DNA of 39,270 bases, taken from the NCBI GenBank assembly GCA_013115145.1, contig JAAPAO010000327.1:1-39270 (forward strand). Direction: 5' to 3'. Below the pieces are notes generated by a model. It was not told where the DNA came from. It saw only the letters and a list, made by a program, of their open reading frames with translations, and made no database searches. Both the position numbers and the translations under genes were made by a program. This DNA is from Perkinsus chesapeaki (Eukaryota; Perkinsozoa; Perkinsida; Perkinsidae). Shown here one piece after another: positions 1 to 12,574 of this stretch. Positions within the stretch are counted from its first letter, which is position 1. The number at the start of each line of letters is the position of its first letter.

Positions 1-111
1 CAGAATTTTAGGGCGATAGTAAGCAATTTAGGGTGTGCTGAGGAAATTCGAGGGAGCAAGGTAAGTCACCAGCTGGAGGCAGGGGTCGAGGGGGGCACGG
101 GATTATACTAA
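1..111 (+). CDS. Possible 3' end of a plus-strand gene cut by the window edge
   Basis: Frame 1 is open from the first base for 36 codons and ends in TAA at 109-111. The piece is Gly- and Glu-containing and has no motif I recognise. An alternative reading uses the GTAAGT at 61-66 as a 5' splice site, which would put the true end elsewhere. An open stretch this short can occur by chance. If real, the gene is convergent with the NDR-type kinase, which stops at 385. I see nothing in 112-384. Confidence 0.15.
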   Translation, partial: QNFRAIVSNLGCAEEIRGSKVSHQLEAGVEGGTGLY

Positions 112-384
112 ACTTGAAAACTTGCACACACTAGCAATTTCCTAATATCGTCCCTTCACGTCATATCTTTATTCGAGTCGAATGGCATTCGGCGAATAGT
201 AGCAACATTACTTTAACTCTAGATTAAGGCAGTCCTGGAGACACACATAACGCACTATATGGCAGAGGCAAACACTCTGTGACTTTAGCAAGCATGATGG
301 CTATTAATTAAAGCTCTTATTGTGGATGGCAGCAGCCTCGAGGATGGCAGTGACGTCTGGTACCTAAGTAACATAATATCATTA

Positions 385-2433
<2,049 letters not shown>

Positions 2434-3046
2434 TGCGGTAAAAGGATTGGAAGATGAACACTGGTATTCTCATAAATGCAGGTACCGGTGTGATGATCGG
2501 GTATCGTGCAGTGTAATCTTACACTTGAAGTGTACGCCAGTGTAAGACTTACACTATCTCGGTCACTAATTCAGATTAGCCGTAGACACTACACAAGTTG
2601 TAAGCATCAACAGGAGGGCACCATACTGGCAGAATCACAATCAGACAGAGTTGAGCGCGTTTCTTGTAACCGTTTCGCTTCTATTCGGCAATGTCACTAC
2701 CAATCTACTAGGGTAGTAAGAATATTAAATGTAAAGCAATGAAGAACTCGACCGTGGTGATGGACGCTGTCCATCGGACACCTATTACACTACTTACGAA
2801 TGTGATGTTCGTAGCTCTCGATTAACCGAAAGTTAGCCTCGGGGACCCTAGTTACACCATGCTTTAACATTAACGCCTACTCAACCCGAAAAGTCATTCA
2901 TCATAAACACAATGAGAAAACGAGGACCAGGACAGTGCACAACGAAGAAGACTCTATAGTTGAATAATCTCAAGCGCGTGACATGCTGCACGATACCGTC
3001 TATACACTCAAACTTGATAAGGCAACCTTCATCCATTTCTGAGCAA
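2434..3046. other. Intergenic region upstream of the NDR-type kinase
   Basis: This 613-nt stretch lies between the kinase start and the stop of the FUSC-like gene, both on the minus strand, so it should hold the kinase promoter and the FUSC-like 3' end. A 78-codon plus-strand frame at 2506-2742 shows no recognisable protein character. Two adjacent palindromes at 2510-2555 are listed separately. Nothing else stands out. Confidence 0.5.
2510..2555. promoter_or_regulatory. Pair of related palindromes upstream of the NDR-type kinase
   Basis: AGTGTAATCTTACACT at 2510-2525 has perfect 7-bp arms around TC. AGTGTAAGACTTACACT at 2539-2555 has perfect 8-bp arms around one base. A partial half-site AAGTGTA lies between them at about 2527-2533. 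The sites are 77-122 bases upstream of the kinase start codon. Their shared arm AGTGTAA/TTACACT suggests a dimeric DNA-binding protein site; the function is inferred. Confidence 0.4.
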
Positions 3047-5700
3047 TCACTGTGTAGGGTTACGTCTAGTAAGAGTAGATGACTTACAGTCCTCAGTGGT
3101 ACTAGAAGCCTCTTGCGAGCTCATCACATTTGATATCGGCGCTTGTCGTTGGCCCAGCACAGCAGCTTCTAAGTCCGTCCAGCTTTGAGCAAACAGTCTC
3201 AATGAATTGCATGCATGGTAGGCAATTATGCCAGACATTGCGAGATTAGTAACCACAATAGCACCATCAAGCAAGTCGTTATATAAGTAGCCCCTCAGCT
3301 TGTCCATAACCTCAACGCTCTCCTTCAGTTTTTCGTTCACCGGTAGGCCCTCCGCTGAGCTAGACCCTGATTCAACTTTTAGGGCGATTCGAGTTCCAGA
3401 GTCTCTAAGAGCATCTGCAAGGTTCTCCAGCATGCTCCAGAAGGGTGATAGCATTCGACTTAGTGCAAGGTTCCTGTGCTGTTGCTGTGTAACACGTACC
3501 AAAGAGTCATGTAAGGTTAAAGCGTGTAGTTCAATGGAATCAATAGCCTTCTGATGGTCAATAAGTAGCTTCTCCCGGTCCTTGGGCACGCTCAGTCCAT
3601 CATATAGTCGCATCTCTGCGATAGCATCCGTACGCTGCTTGGCTCGTAGCGCTAGAGATTGAAATACAAAGTAACCACACTCCTCTTCAAATTTGTTATC
3701 GTCATGAGCCGAGTCGCTCCTATTGACATCTCCTTGCTTATTTGCCCATGAGATAACATTCTGCAGCTCAGAGCTCGTTCCTACCGAAACGTGCGTGATA
3801 CCATTAGCGGAAGAGGCCACTAGACCATCCATTGCGTAGGTTGGGAATATTAGCCCTGATGATAACAGCATAATCACCGCACCTCCAACAGCGAATATCA
3901 ATCTCCATAAAGACAGTGTCAACAGCTCGTCAGGTGGCAGTGGAGTCATCAAAGATGCGAAACCGACAAGGATCCACATATACACAAAATTGATACCAAC
4001 ATAACCAAGCTTCGGGCATCCAGCAGCCAATTGTCCGATAAAAGATACCATTATCAACTCGCAGTAGAACGCTGCCTTATTTCCGGGGTTAGCCCAAATG
4101 CAATATATTGCAAATAAACCTGCCAGCATCATGCCAAGTACACCACGAGTGCCTTTGAGCAAGGATTCACCGACCGTAGGTAGAAAACATGTATAAACAG
4201 GAACAGATGCCCATAGACCACACGCTCTAAAAGCGGCACTGTATTTGCCACCGATAATCACACCAACGGTTATAGTGAATAAAACGAGTGCGAAGCGAAG
4301 CGGTGCCCTACACCGAGACCATAGGTCACGAATGTCAGTAAGATCTGTAAAGAAAGGTTCCATCAACCAGGCCAGCAGCTCTTCACGAAGAGTGGACACC
4401 TCAGCTGGTATCTTGGTTGTTATAGGGGTTCCCTGAATCAATGAGAAATACGCTACGAAGGCCACTAAGCCTCTACCTTCGTTGAAGCCTCCCTGGCTGT
4501 ACTATGCTTTGCGACATCAGCACAGACTTGTCTGTAACGGAGCGCCAAGTTAGAAAATAATAGCAGGGATCCCATAGCGTAATAGAATCGGGGAGTATTC
4601 CTCCTGGCATAATCATCTAGCTCAACGCTACGATTGGCCGTTGAAGTCGTGAGCTCAGCAAGGACGGTCCTCATTCTGCACTCGAAGCCCTTAATAACAC
4701 CATCGAGCTCCTTAATATCATTGGCACCGCTGCTAGATAAATCTTGCCCTTTCGCGGTGCGAAGTGCATGGGTTACAGTTGATTGAAGCTTGCCAACATC
4801 AGCTGCCATTGGGCGCCACAACAAGCCGAAAAGCTCATCACCGAAGGGGCCTCCATTAACAACACTCTCTTTGAGGGCAAACAGCTCCGCTGCCATTCCA
4901 GAATAAATCGGCATCAGCTCAGGCGCCACTTCGGCTTTTGACAAGTCCAAACAGATCGCTTCGAAATTTTCCTTGGCCAGAGCAATCTCTCCAGTATGTT
5001 CATTGATGGTATAGAAATACTCAGTCAAACACTCGAATAGATTTGCAGCCCGAGACGTAAACTGATCTCCAACAGATGGATTCTCGTAATGTAAAAAAGG
5101 CACCTTCCCTAGGGCAGTTGCCAGGACCCATGAGATGAGACAACCAAAGGTGATAGAGGCTGCTATAATTGAACCTTCCACATACGGTGATGTTCTATAG
5201 AAAGCAGCTGGTATATAGGCAAGACAAGCGATGTGGTCGGCGTTGGGAATGCTACCCATTTTCGATCGTGCTTCAGGTAGGCCGAAGGATAACAATGTGG
5301 AGAAAGGTAAGAGGAGAAGGCAGCCCCAAACCCTGTTGAACTCTCCACCAGGATGGGCCGATTCAGTAATAAAGTGGACGATCATACCGGCACCGAAGGC
5401 AAGCCATACACTAAATAACATAATAGCCAGAGACAAGGCGGTGAGGGTACGCCGGTCCCAGAAGGTCACAGTAGCCATGCATGGGGCAGCAATCTGAAAT
5501 AAATTTAGATTCAATTAATGGGGAATAGGAGCCATCGGTTAATACAGAAGTGAGCTTACCAACAGAATAGAGTATGAGGCTCCGTATGATTCCAGAATGA
5601 GACATGGTAATGCGCTTATCCCAACGGCTACAGCTGCTGCTAATGCAGAGGCAGTGTTGATATATGCAGGAGATGCAGACATACGATAAGAAGGGACCAT
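3047..5700 (-). CDS. FUSC/ArAE-like multi-pass membrane protein
   Basis: Three exons (5700-5560, 5493-4503, 4464-3047) give 849 residues. The second intron, 38 nt (4502-4465), moves the reading frame between two long open frames that would otherwise look like two genes. The protein has two similar halves. Each has a cluster of hydrophobic helices (roughly residues 10-150 and 440-590) followed by a long soluble helical domain. That two-repeat plan is typical of the fusaric-acid-resistance / aromatic acid exporter / ALMT-like superfamily, which moves organic anions across membranes. The assignment rests on topology, not on a signature motif. The substrate and membrane are unknown. The start is the first of two in-frame Met; MSASPAY, six residues later, is the alternative. 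Confidence 0.62.
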
Positions 5701-5804
5701 AGTGGGACGATATATATGATGAGTGTTTAGTGAGAAAAACTAACGAAAAGCACTTCTATAAGCTTATACGCAAGCCAAGTTAAAATGCTGAAGAGTCACA
5801 CGCA

Positions 5805-5832
5805 AAAGTTATCTGTTATCTGAGATAACTTT
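5805..5832. promoter_or_regulatory. Inverted repeat upstream of the FUSC-like gene
   Basis: AAAGTTATCT (5805-5814) and AGATAACTTT (5823-5832) are perfect 10-bp arms separated by 8 nt. The spacer contains a further direct GTTATCT copy. It lies 105-132 bases upstream of the FUSC-like start at 5700, in the 295-nt gap to the HAD gene. A transcription-factor site is the simplest reading; there is no experimental support. Confidence 0.35.
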
Positions 5833-5995
5833 CGGCAATTGCGCGCATGATTCCTGCGATACGAAAGGATCATCTAAGTTAAGATATGAAGTGTACTATC
5901 AATATTGCCCATCAACAGACACCATAATGATTAGGAAACTGTTATGCAGTTGGTCAGCAGTGATTCAACAGTAAGGGAGAGAACAGTCGGAACAG

Positions 5996-7223
5996 TTACG
6001 CCTCCTTCGAACTCGTGAAGAACTCCTTGAGGTCATGGATGTCCGCTAAGCTATCGAGGACCCAGGTAGCTTCATTGTACCTACTAGTTATATAAAGCAA
6101 AAGGTGGGGAGCGAATGGACCGTACGTAGCGGAGTGATTCACCTCTGGACATTGAAAACGCTTGTCCGGTATAGCAACTACTCGCATACCAGCTGCTAAG
6201 GCTGCTTGGACACCTTGAGCAGAATCCTCAAAAACTACACAATCCTGAGAAACACACACATTACCAATATGATACCGGGGAGACACAATCTAAGAGCAGC
6301 GTTCGCCAGCAATAAGTACTATGCGCCCAAATTCGTTATGTGGACTGCCGAGTTCCACTTGTCTCTCGAAGTAGGATGGTTTGAGAACTTCAGGTTTCAA
6401 TCCCTAAGGTGGGCACTATATACATCTTTAGTAGGAAAACGAGTTATCGATCAACCGTTTCATCCGCATTCTTCATTTCGCAACGAAGGATCTACCTTGG
6501 GGTCAGCGTCGAGCCTTCTAGCGGCCTCGAGGAAAATATCCGGAGCTGGCTTGCCGTGCTTGACATTAGGATCATCACCGCAAACACAAACAGGGAAGCA
6601 CTCCTTTATTTGTGGTAGGTGATTCACTTTCTTTTCAAACTGAAAAACTCACGTACTAAATTCGATAGCAATGCTTGTTTTTACTGAAGGAGAAATTGAA
6701 CTGGTGGCGACAGCTCGCTTTGGGTTGTACTTTTCTAAATCATCCATAATGTGTGCAGCACCTGACAACACTCATGGCACACTTCCCTCATCATCATCAA
6801 CAGCAGCAGCAGCAGCCTACCAGGCATCAACTCCAATGTGTCATATAAGGTGTCCATACATTCATAATACTGCTTTATATACTCTTTACGAGGAAGCTGC
6901 TCGGGGGTTATACCATTTCCATCTAAGACCTGACAAGCATGGATGGACCTAAGATACTCTAAGGCAGTGCTTACAATTCGACTCCAATCCTCTGGTTGAG
7001 TGCCCATCAACTTAGCATGTAGAGCTGGAGTAACTTTACCACCAAACTTCTCGATTGGCTTACTAAGAGCAATGGCTGAAGCACCTGAGGGTCGATGATG
7101 CTGATATGTGAGGAATGAAGGGGGCAGCAGCAGCAGCAGTCTACCTTCATAGTCTATAAGAGTGCCATCAACATCGAATATAAAGGCAGGTAGATCACTT
7201 GCTGTACTAGATGATTGAACCAT
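5996..7223 (-). CDS. HAD-superfamily phosphatase, HDHD1/GS1-like
   Basis: Motif I is FIFDVDGTLID near the N-terminus. The cap domain follows with KFGGK, KLMGTQPEDW and MPGAAHIMDDL. Motif II is ATSSIS, motif III is HGKPAPDIFLEAARRL and motif IV is VVFEDSAQGVQAALAAGM. All four catalytic motifs are present, so the enzyme should be active as a soluble sugar- or nucleotide-phosphate phosphatase. The best relatives by layout are the pseudouridine-5'-phosphatase/HDHD1 and 2-deoxyglucose-6-phosphatase groups; the substrate cannot be chosen from sequence. At least four exons. Two introns begin with the same CTG-repeat run (see findings). I prefer the Met at 7223; an in-frame Met at 7355 would add 44 residues that could be a targeting leader. 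Confidence 0.75.
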
Positions 7224-7611
7224 CAAGTAACGATTAACAGGAAAACTAGGTTTCGGGCGAGCCGAATTCAAATGTACTCTTGAAAGCGAATCCAAGGAGA
7301 TATTCTCTAGAAACGCTATAATATTGCCATCGTATTCGCCACATAGAAACGGCACAGTAAGTATACAAAATGTAGAGTAGTATATACGGTAATGGCCCGT
7401 AAATAAACCAGAGGTACAGCAGCAGCAGCAGCATCACAGTAGATTAGGTATGTCGCTGATAGATGTGGGATACCTAAAAGATCCTATGGAGTAATATTGC
7501 GGCTAAGAGCCTTACGTCAGATATTGTGCGGCAAGAACCACACCTTATGTACTGTGTACCCCATGGCGCAAGGTTCGATACATGGCACACAGAGCATATC
7601 ATATTAATTGT

Positions 7612-8050
7612 CTAAAATAATAGGAGGATGGTTCTTGACATCTCATCATTGGTAATACTAACCCTAGCTCCCATCAACACTCCATTCCCTGATGGCGCTG
7701 GTTGAGTGGTAACACTATTCATAGAATTACAACGCGGACATTGTACATATGTCGCATGTGGAGCAAACCTAATATCAATTACTACTAAAAAGATAATAAA
7801 CCCTTCTAGTCTCACTCTAACAGAGTGTGACACCTATAACACTCTAATCGTGGTTGTGGTGGGGGCTGAAGAAATAACATATTGCTAACGTTACGGAAGC
7901 ATATGATACCTCTACAATCCTCTTATTGTTACTTGCAATAGAGGTTATGCTACCATCTGGATTCTCTATAAAGAATGCCTCTGGACGCTCAACTGGTAGA
8001 ACCGAGGTATCCGTGGTAGGCGCCACTGCCGTGGCGGTAGTAGTTGACAT
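7612..8050 (-). CDS. Small LSD1-type zinc-finger protein
   Basis: Three exons (8050-7910, 7865-7816, 7768-7612) with introns of 44 and 47 nt. The Ser/Thr-rich N-terminus has TTTATAVAPTT. The middle encodes a zinc finger, CYRCHTLLEFAPHATYVQ then CPRCNSMN. This matches the LSD1 finger pattern CxxCRxxLxxPxGAxxVxCxxCxxxN, with four cysteines and the conserved L, A and V positions. LSD1-type fingers occur in plant and protist regulators and metacaspases. Here the finger stands alone in a protein of about 115 residues, so it could be a small adaptor or transcription cofactor. No catalytic domain is present. The last exon after SVTTQPAP could be trimmed further by an unseen intron. Confidence 0.6.
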
Positions 8051-8222
8051 TGTATTACAACAGAAACTACATAAGTCTAATTCTTCCTCTTTAACTAGGA
8101 GTAACTCTCGTTCACTTCGTCACGTCATCGGATGCACGCCAAAGAGAACTCAGAAACAACTAAAGGATGTCTCAGGTAATGATAGTTGTTTAACGTGGAT
8201 ACAGGGTTTATTAAGCAAGGGC

Positions 8223-8688
8223 TCAAAGCTGATCAGCGTTGTCGTCATCATCATCGTCATCATCATCATCGAGATCAGCATAAAGTGATGCTCTAAAGTC
8301 CCCTCCAGATGCCCGTATATCTCCAAGTCGATCGCTGGATGCATCAAGGTCCTCATATCGGACCAATCGAGTCTTATCCACCATAACCTAACACGTAGCG
8401 ATCCCTCCTCGACAGCCTTATACCATCCTTCACCTTCCTCTCAATGCCCTTCAGTTTCATAGCTTCCCATCTGGTAGTGTCCGATGTATCACGTTTCTGT
8501 CGTTTTGCCTTTAACCTATTCGAGGCCACTGCAGCTCATCAGCTATATCCGTTCCTTACCCGTCCTCATTGCCGTTCCGCTCTACCGATAGGCTTCGTAA
8601 ACTATCAACACTATCACTACGAGATGACTGTCTGCTACTGCTGGACTTGGCACTCACTGCCGATCGTGGGCTCAACAACGCCGAGCTC

Positions 8689-8723
<35 letters not shown>

Positions 8724-8939
8724 CGAAGACGAGACGCTCCTCTCAGACGCCAAAGAGAGGGACCTGGCAAGTGGAAGGGTATCGGAGTGCATTAAGGAAG
8801 ATCACCTCGAGCTCCTGGACCTAGACCGCCGCCGATCCCGACTATGACTCCGCGACCTGCTACGACTCCTTGAATGACTGCTGGTTAGTGATGCCGCTTT
8901 AGCAGATTGACCAATGGGAACGCCCCGTCTGGGAGGCAT
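8223..8939 (-). CDS. SR-rich protein with poly-Ser tract and poly-Asp tail
   Basis: Four exons (8939-8806, 8763-8560, 8515-8434, 8387-8223) give 194 residues in consistent phase. The N-terminus has RS dipeptides (SRSRSRSRSHSRD, RRRSRSRSSR), then a pure serine run of about 17 and a second Ser/Arg-rich stretch. The C-terminal part is RWEAMKLKGIERK, TRLVRYEDLDASSDRLGD and a run of about 12 aspartates ending NADQL. RS domains usually mark nuclear splicing or mRNP factors. No RRM is present, so it may be an RRM-lacking SR-related cofactor. The serine run is coded by a (TCA/ATC)n microsatellite and its length may vary. I do not recognise a specific family. Confidence 0.6.
8689..8723. repeat. (GAT)n trinucleotide repeat inside the SR-rich gene
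   Basis: About eleven GAT units in a row lie within exon 2 of the SR-rich gene. On the coding (minus) strand they read as serine codons and form the poly-Ser tract. They also give spurious poly-Asp and poly-Met frames on the plus strand. Confidence 0.9.
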
Positions 8940-9210
8940 AATAGAGGGAGGTAGGCAGTTATAATATAATACAGGGCTAATACTGTGGATTGTTACAACA
9001 CTATAACGCTACACTCAAATGGACTGTAGGCCGCCGCCATTATTAAGAAAACTGTTAGTAAGTATCCAAAATGATAGTAACAATATGAACTTATGTATAT
9101 TGAAGGTAAGTCTGAGTAGGTATACCCTTCCTACTATCAGATGGGGTTGCCTGTGTTGATGCACCTACAATACCAAGCCATTCATCCTCCTCAAACCACC
9201 ATCACCACTG

Positions 9211-12200
9211 CTAATGCTGCTGCCAAGGCTTACCCAATGACATCATCGATGCCGGTAGTCGAGGTGCGCTGCCTACTGTTCTCTGCCATTCCTCTATACT
9301 ACTCCTTGTAGCTCCTTGAGTTGCCTAATTCATACCTATCCAACAACTCTACCTCCACACACCTTACATGATATCTTCCTTCACATGTCCTCAGCCTCTC
9401 AGCCCTCACCGCAACCTACAGCAGCCATTATGTGTTAAACTAATAGCCAGCATTCCCTACCAACTTAGCCTTTTGCATATCCAGTGCTGTGATAACAAGG
9501 CCCCTGTCTTGCTCTGCTTGCCTTTGCCTCTCCAACCATATCTCATTTTGTTTTTGTAGTGTTCTCTAACATATAGCCATCACTACTACCCATCGTTACC
9601 TATATGCTGCCTACCTTCCTACGGTATGTTTCTTTAATCTTCTCCTGTAACTCCTTTACAGTGGCCTCTGCCTTATTCAGCCTCTCCTTCTCGTATAATA
9701 TCCTTTTATGTATATCCTCCTCATCACCATTGCCTAAAGTAAAAGCGGTTATATCTTTACTGCCACTATAGTTGCTGTAATCAAACTGTCCAAGTGTGAA
9801 CCTTGTCAATGTCTAGTATAGGATGATTCCCCACTAAAAAACCAGCAGCAGTTGAGACGAGAGTAGTGATGACAAAACCACTCTTCCGCATCATCACTTC
9901 TACCATTTTACTTCTCACGTAGTAATAATACTATTAAAACCCTCTCCCCTTTCACAACTACCCATTTGATGTTCCCCTACCCTTTAGTACCTTCAGGACT
10001 ATTCACAGTAGCAGTGGTCTCCCCAGCCAGTCTCTTAGCCTCATCAACATCTTTACGAGCTTCATCTAACCATCGCTTCGTTAATAGCATAGCCTTCTCC
10101 GATGTTTCTATAGACTTCTCAAGCCTTGCTTGCTAATGCACACAACATGTCCCCATCACCACTCCCCTCTGCCTATGTACCTTATCCTGCATAACCCTGT
10201 TCTCTTGGCGTAATGCCTCCAACCGTGCTCCAGCTCGCATTAGACTCTGCCTCAACTGCTGCTGTTGCCGCAACTGTTGCCCTATAGTCTCCCGAAGTGT
10301 CGGGGCTACTTTCTAAACAACACATATCGAAGCTCCACTAAGACAAGTCCTCCTTCATAGTACTTCATCATCATCAGCCTTGTCCTCCTCTCCAGTAGAC
10401 TGCACTGCATTCAGTTGTGGAGCTGTATGAGGGACCACACCACCTGAATAGAAGTCTCTAATAGTAGCTACCTACATAACAGCTGAGTTACCTTCTACAC
10501 TCCCTGCCACTGCAGGGTGCTTTAGATCAGGCAGGCTTGCTGTATGTGACACTGACAAAGAAGGTCATACTACAATATCCGCGACAGTCTCGAGGCTCAG
10601 CCCTCCCTGAGAAAGCCGAAATTGAGGGATGCAACCATCGATCGAGATGATAAATAATACCGCCTCACCAACGTACACGAGGTATATCGAGCAACAATCA
10701 ATACAGTATGCTCACTACCGGCATCTATCATTATCAAGAAAGTACATTATATTATATAATATAGCACATCTTTATTATATCCTAATAGTTTATATAGTCC
10801 TCGATAGTAGCGCATCCTATCATAATCCTAGAAGCCCCATACCTCATTATCCTAGACCACATAGTCACATATAGCCCCTATCCCAACCCCTATTAGTACA
10901 TTTATTCTCATCATTCCCCTCCTCTGTAATAACCTCCTCTGTTGAAGGTGCTATACTACGCACTGACGCTGTCAAATCCATCATGCTACTGCTGCTGTTA
11001 GAGGGGGAGGAGGAGGACTGCACTGGACCAGCCTTCTTCTCGACCTCCTCTATAACTGGTGGGTTCCGCAATATCGATGCTAAGGCTACCGGTAGACCTG
11101 AAAGAGGTAGTACAGGTGGAGGACAGGTATGCTACTACGTTTATCAGGCACTGGATATCCAGCTCTAGCCATCGTTACCAAATGCATTGCCACTAAAAAC
11201 TCCGGGTAGGATAATTGACCATCTCGGCTCACATCGGAAAGGTCCTGACGTAGATGACTCCTCCCATGATAGGAATTAACCTTTTGAAAGTAGACCGAAA
11301 CTCTACTCAAGAGCAAGCCTACTCGAGCTATCTATCTATGACGAGTTGTCTAGGACATACTATAGCAATCCCAATACTAATACCCAATAGCATCCTGCTC
11401 CCCTAGTACCCATATCTTAATGAGATTCTCAGAGCTTAGATGACTCTTTAAAAGAAGGTCTCTAGCATCAGCTCCAGCTACAAAACCAGAGGTCGATAAA
11501 GCCTTGAATACTTCTGTATACTTCTCAATATGCTTTCCTAAACCCACAACGATGTAACCCTTCATCCTATAAGCCAACAATACTACGCGAGAGCCTCCAC
11601 ACTGGGCTGCTTAAATCAATACCATTTGCTGATTCCTCAGCCAGTATACCATTAGCAACATCATCATCCTGTATAGAGTTGGAATACAGTGCCGAAGTAG
11701 GCAGGGGAGGGTTGTCGACCTCAACCCCATCAAACACAGGGAGCTTTGAAGGTGGCACCTAGTACAAGTTATATAGCAGCATACTATCCCGGGACGTACT
11801 GTTATCAGATCAGCTGTTATATCTGATGCTCCATTCTGAGCATGGGCTACTAGCCTACATGCCTGGTAGAACCTACATATAAAGTGGCGGCAACAGCAGC
11901 GTAAATGTATTATACCAATACAGTAGATGAACGAGCATGAAGCAGTATATAGCTCAAAGCTAGCAATATAACTCTATAAAGGTTTATATGGCAAGTCCTA
12001 TATATATTATCCATATAATGTTATTATGCTACGATCATATATCAGGCGATGAATACGACCTTTTCATTATTACTCATCTATATTAAGACATCCTTTATTA
12101 TCACTATCAGCCAAGCACCATATATCATGCAGTGCTTTCCTTGGTAGCTTAGATAACATTAAGAACTGTGCTCCTTCTTGTGCACTTAAACTTCCACGGC

Positions 12201-12502
12201 CTCTTTTATCTGCTGCCCGAAAGAGCTTAGGATACCTTGAATCATAGGATAAACAAATTCCAACCGTACCCTTACAGTTCACGCTCATCTGGTGTTAGCA
12301 CGCCATCTATATTACCAGGAGGAGCTGGTAGTGAGGGAATGCAGGTGTCTGATTGACGAGCAACAGCAGCTGCCAACTCCTCAGGAGATGGACCATATCC
12401 TAATAGAGCCTACTGTATATCAACTAAAGATTCATTATTACTTTTTCCTGCATAGGATGGCCATGCTGAGGGATGCGGTGGAGATATCGCTATCCTATTC
12501 AT
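9211..12502 (-). CDS. EH-domain endocytic scaffold (Eps15/Pan1/intersectin-like)
   Basis: Start ATG at 12502; many exons. EH domain 1 reads DERELYPKLFRAADKRGRGS, LPRKALHDIWCLADSDNKG, then after an intron DEFYQACRLVAHAQNG. A linker follows (VPPSKLPVFDG). EH domain 2 has YTEVFKALSTSGF, SSENLIKIW, and after an intron of about 170 nt DLSDVSRDGQLSYPEFLVAM with a complete DxSxDG loop and the closing LPVALASIL. A Ser/Glu-rich linker leads to coiled coils at about 10300-10000 and 9800-9430 (GQQLRQQQQLRQSLMRAG, EEDIHKRILYEKERLNKAEA, RTLQKQNEIWLERQRQ). EH domains bind NPF peptides during clathrin-mediated endocytosis. The 3' end is uncertain. The simplest stop is TAG at 9211-9213, but a coding-like piece (EEDEWLGIVGAST) continues to TAA at 9091 and may be joined by another intron. 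Confidence 0.78.
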
Positions 12503-12574
12503 CTGCTATGATAAAGATTGATATAAATCATACCGTATAATAATAACACAACGCGCATAAAATAGAAAACAGCA

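Noticed and set aside
4454-4480. Programmed frameshift or 12-nt intron in the FUSC-like gene
   Set aside because: A 12-nt GT-AG removal leaves the wrong frame. A 38-nt intron of normal size for this genome restores it.
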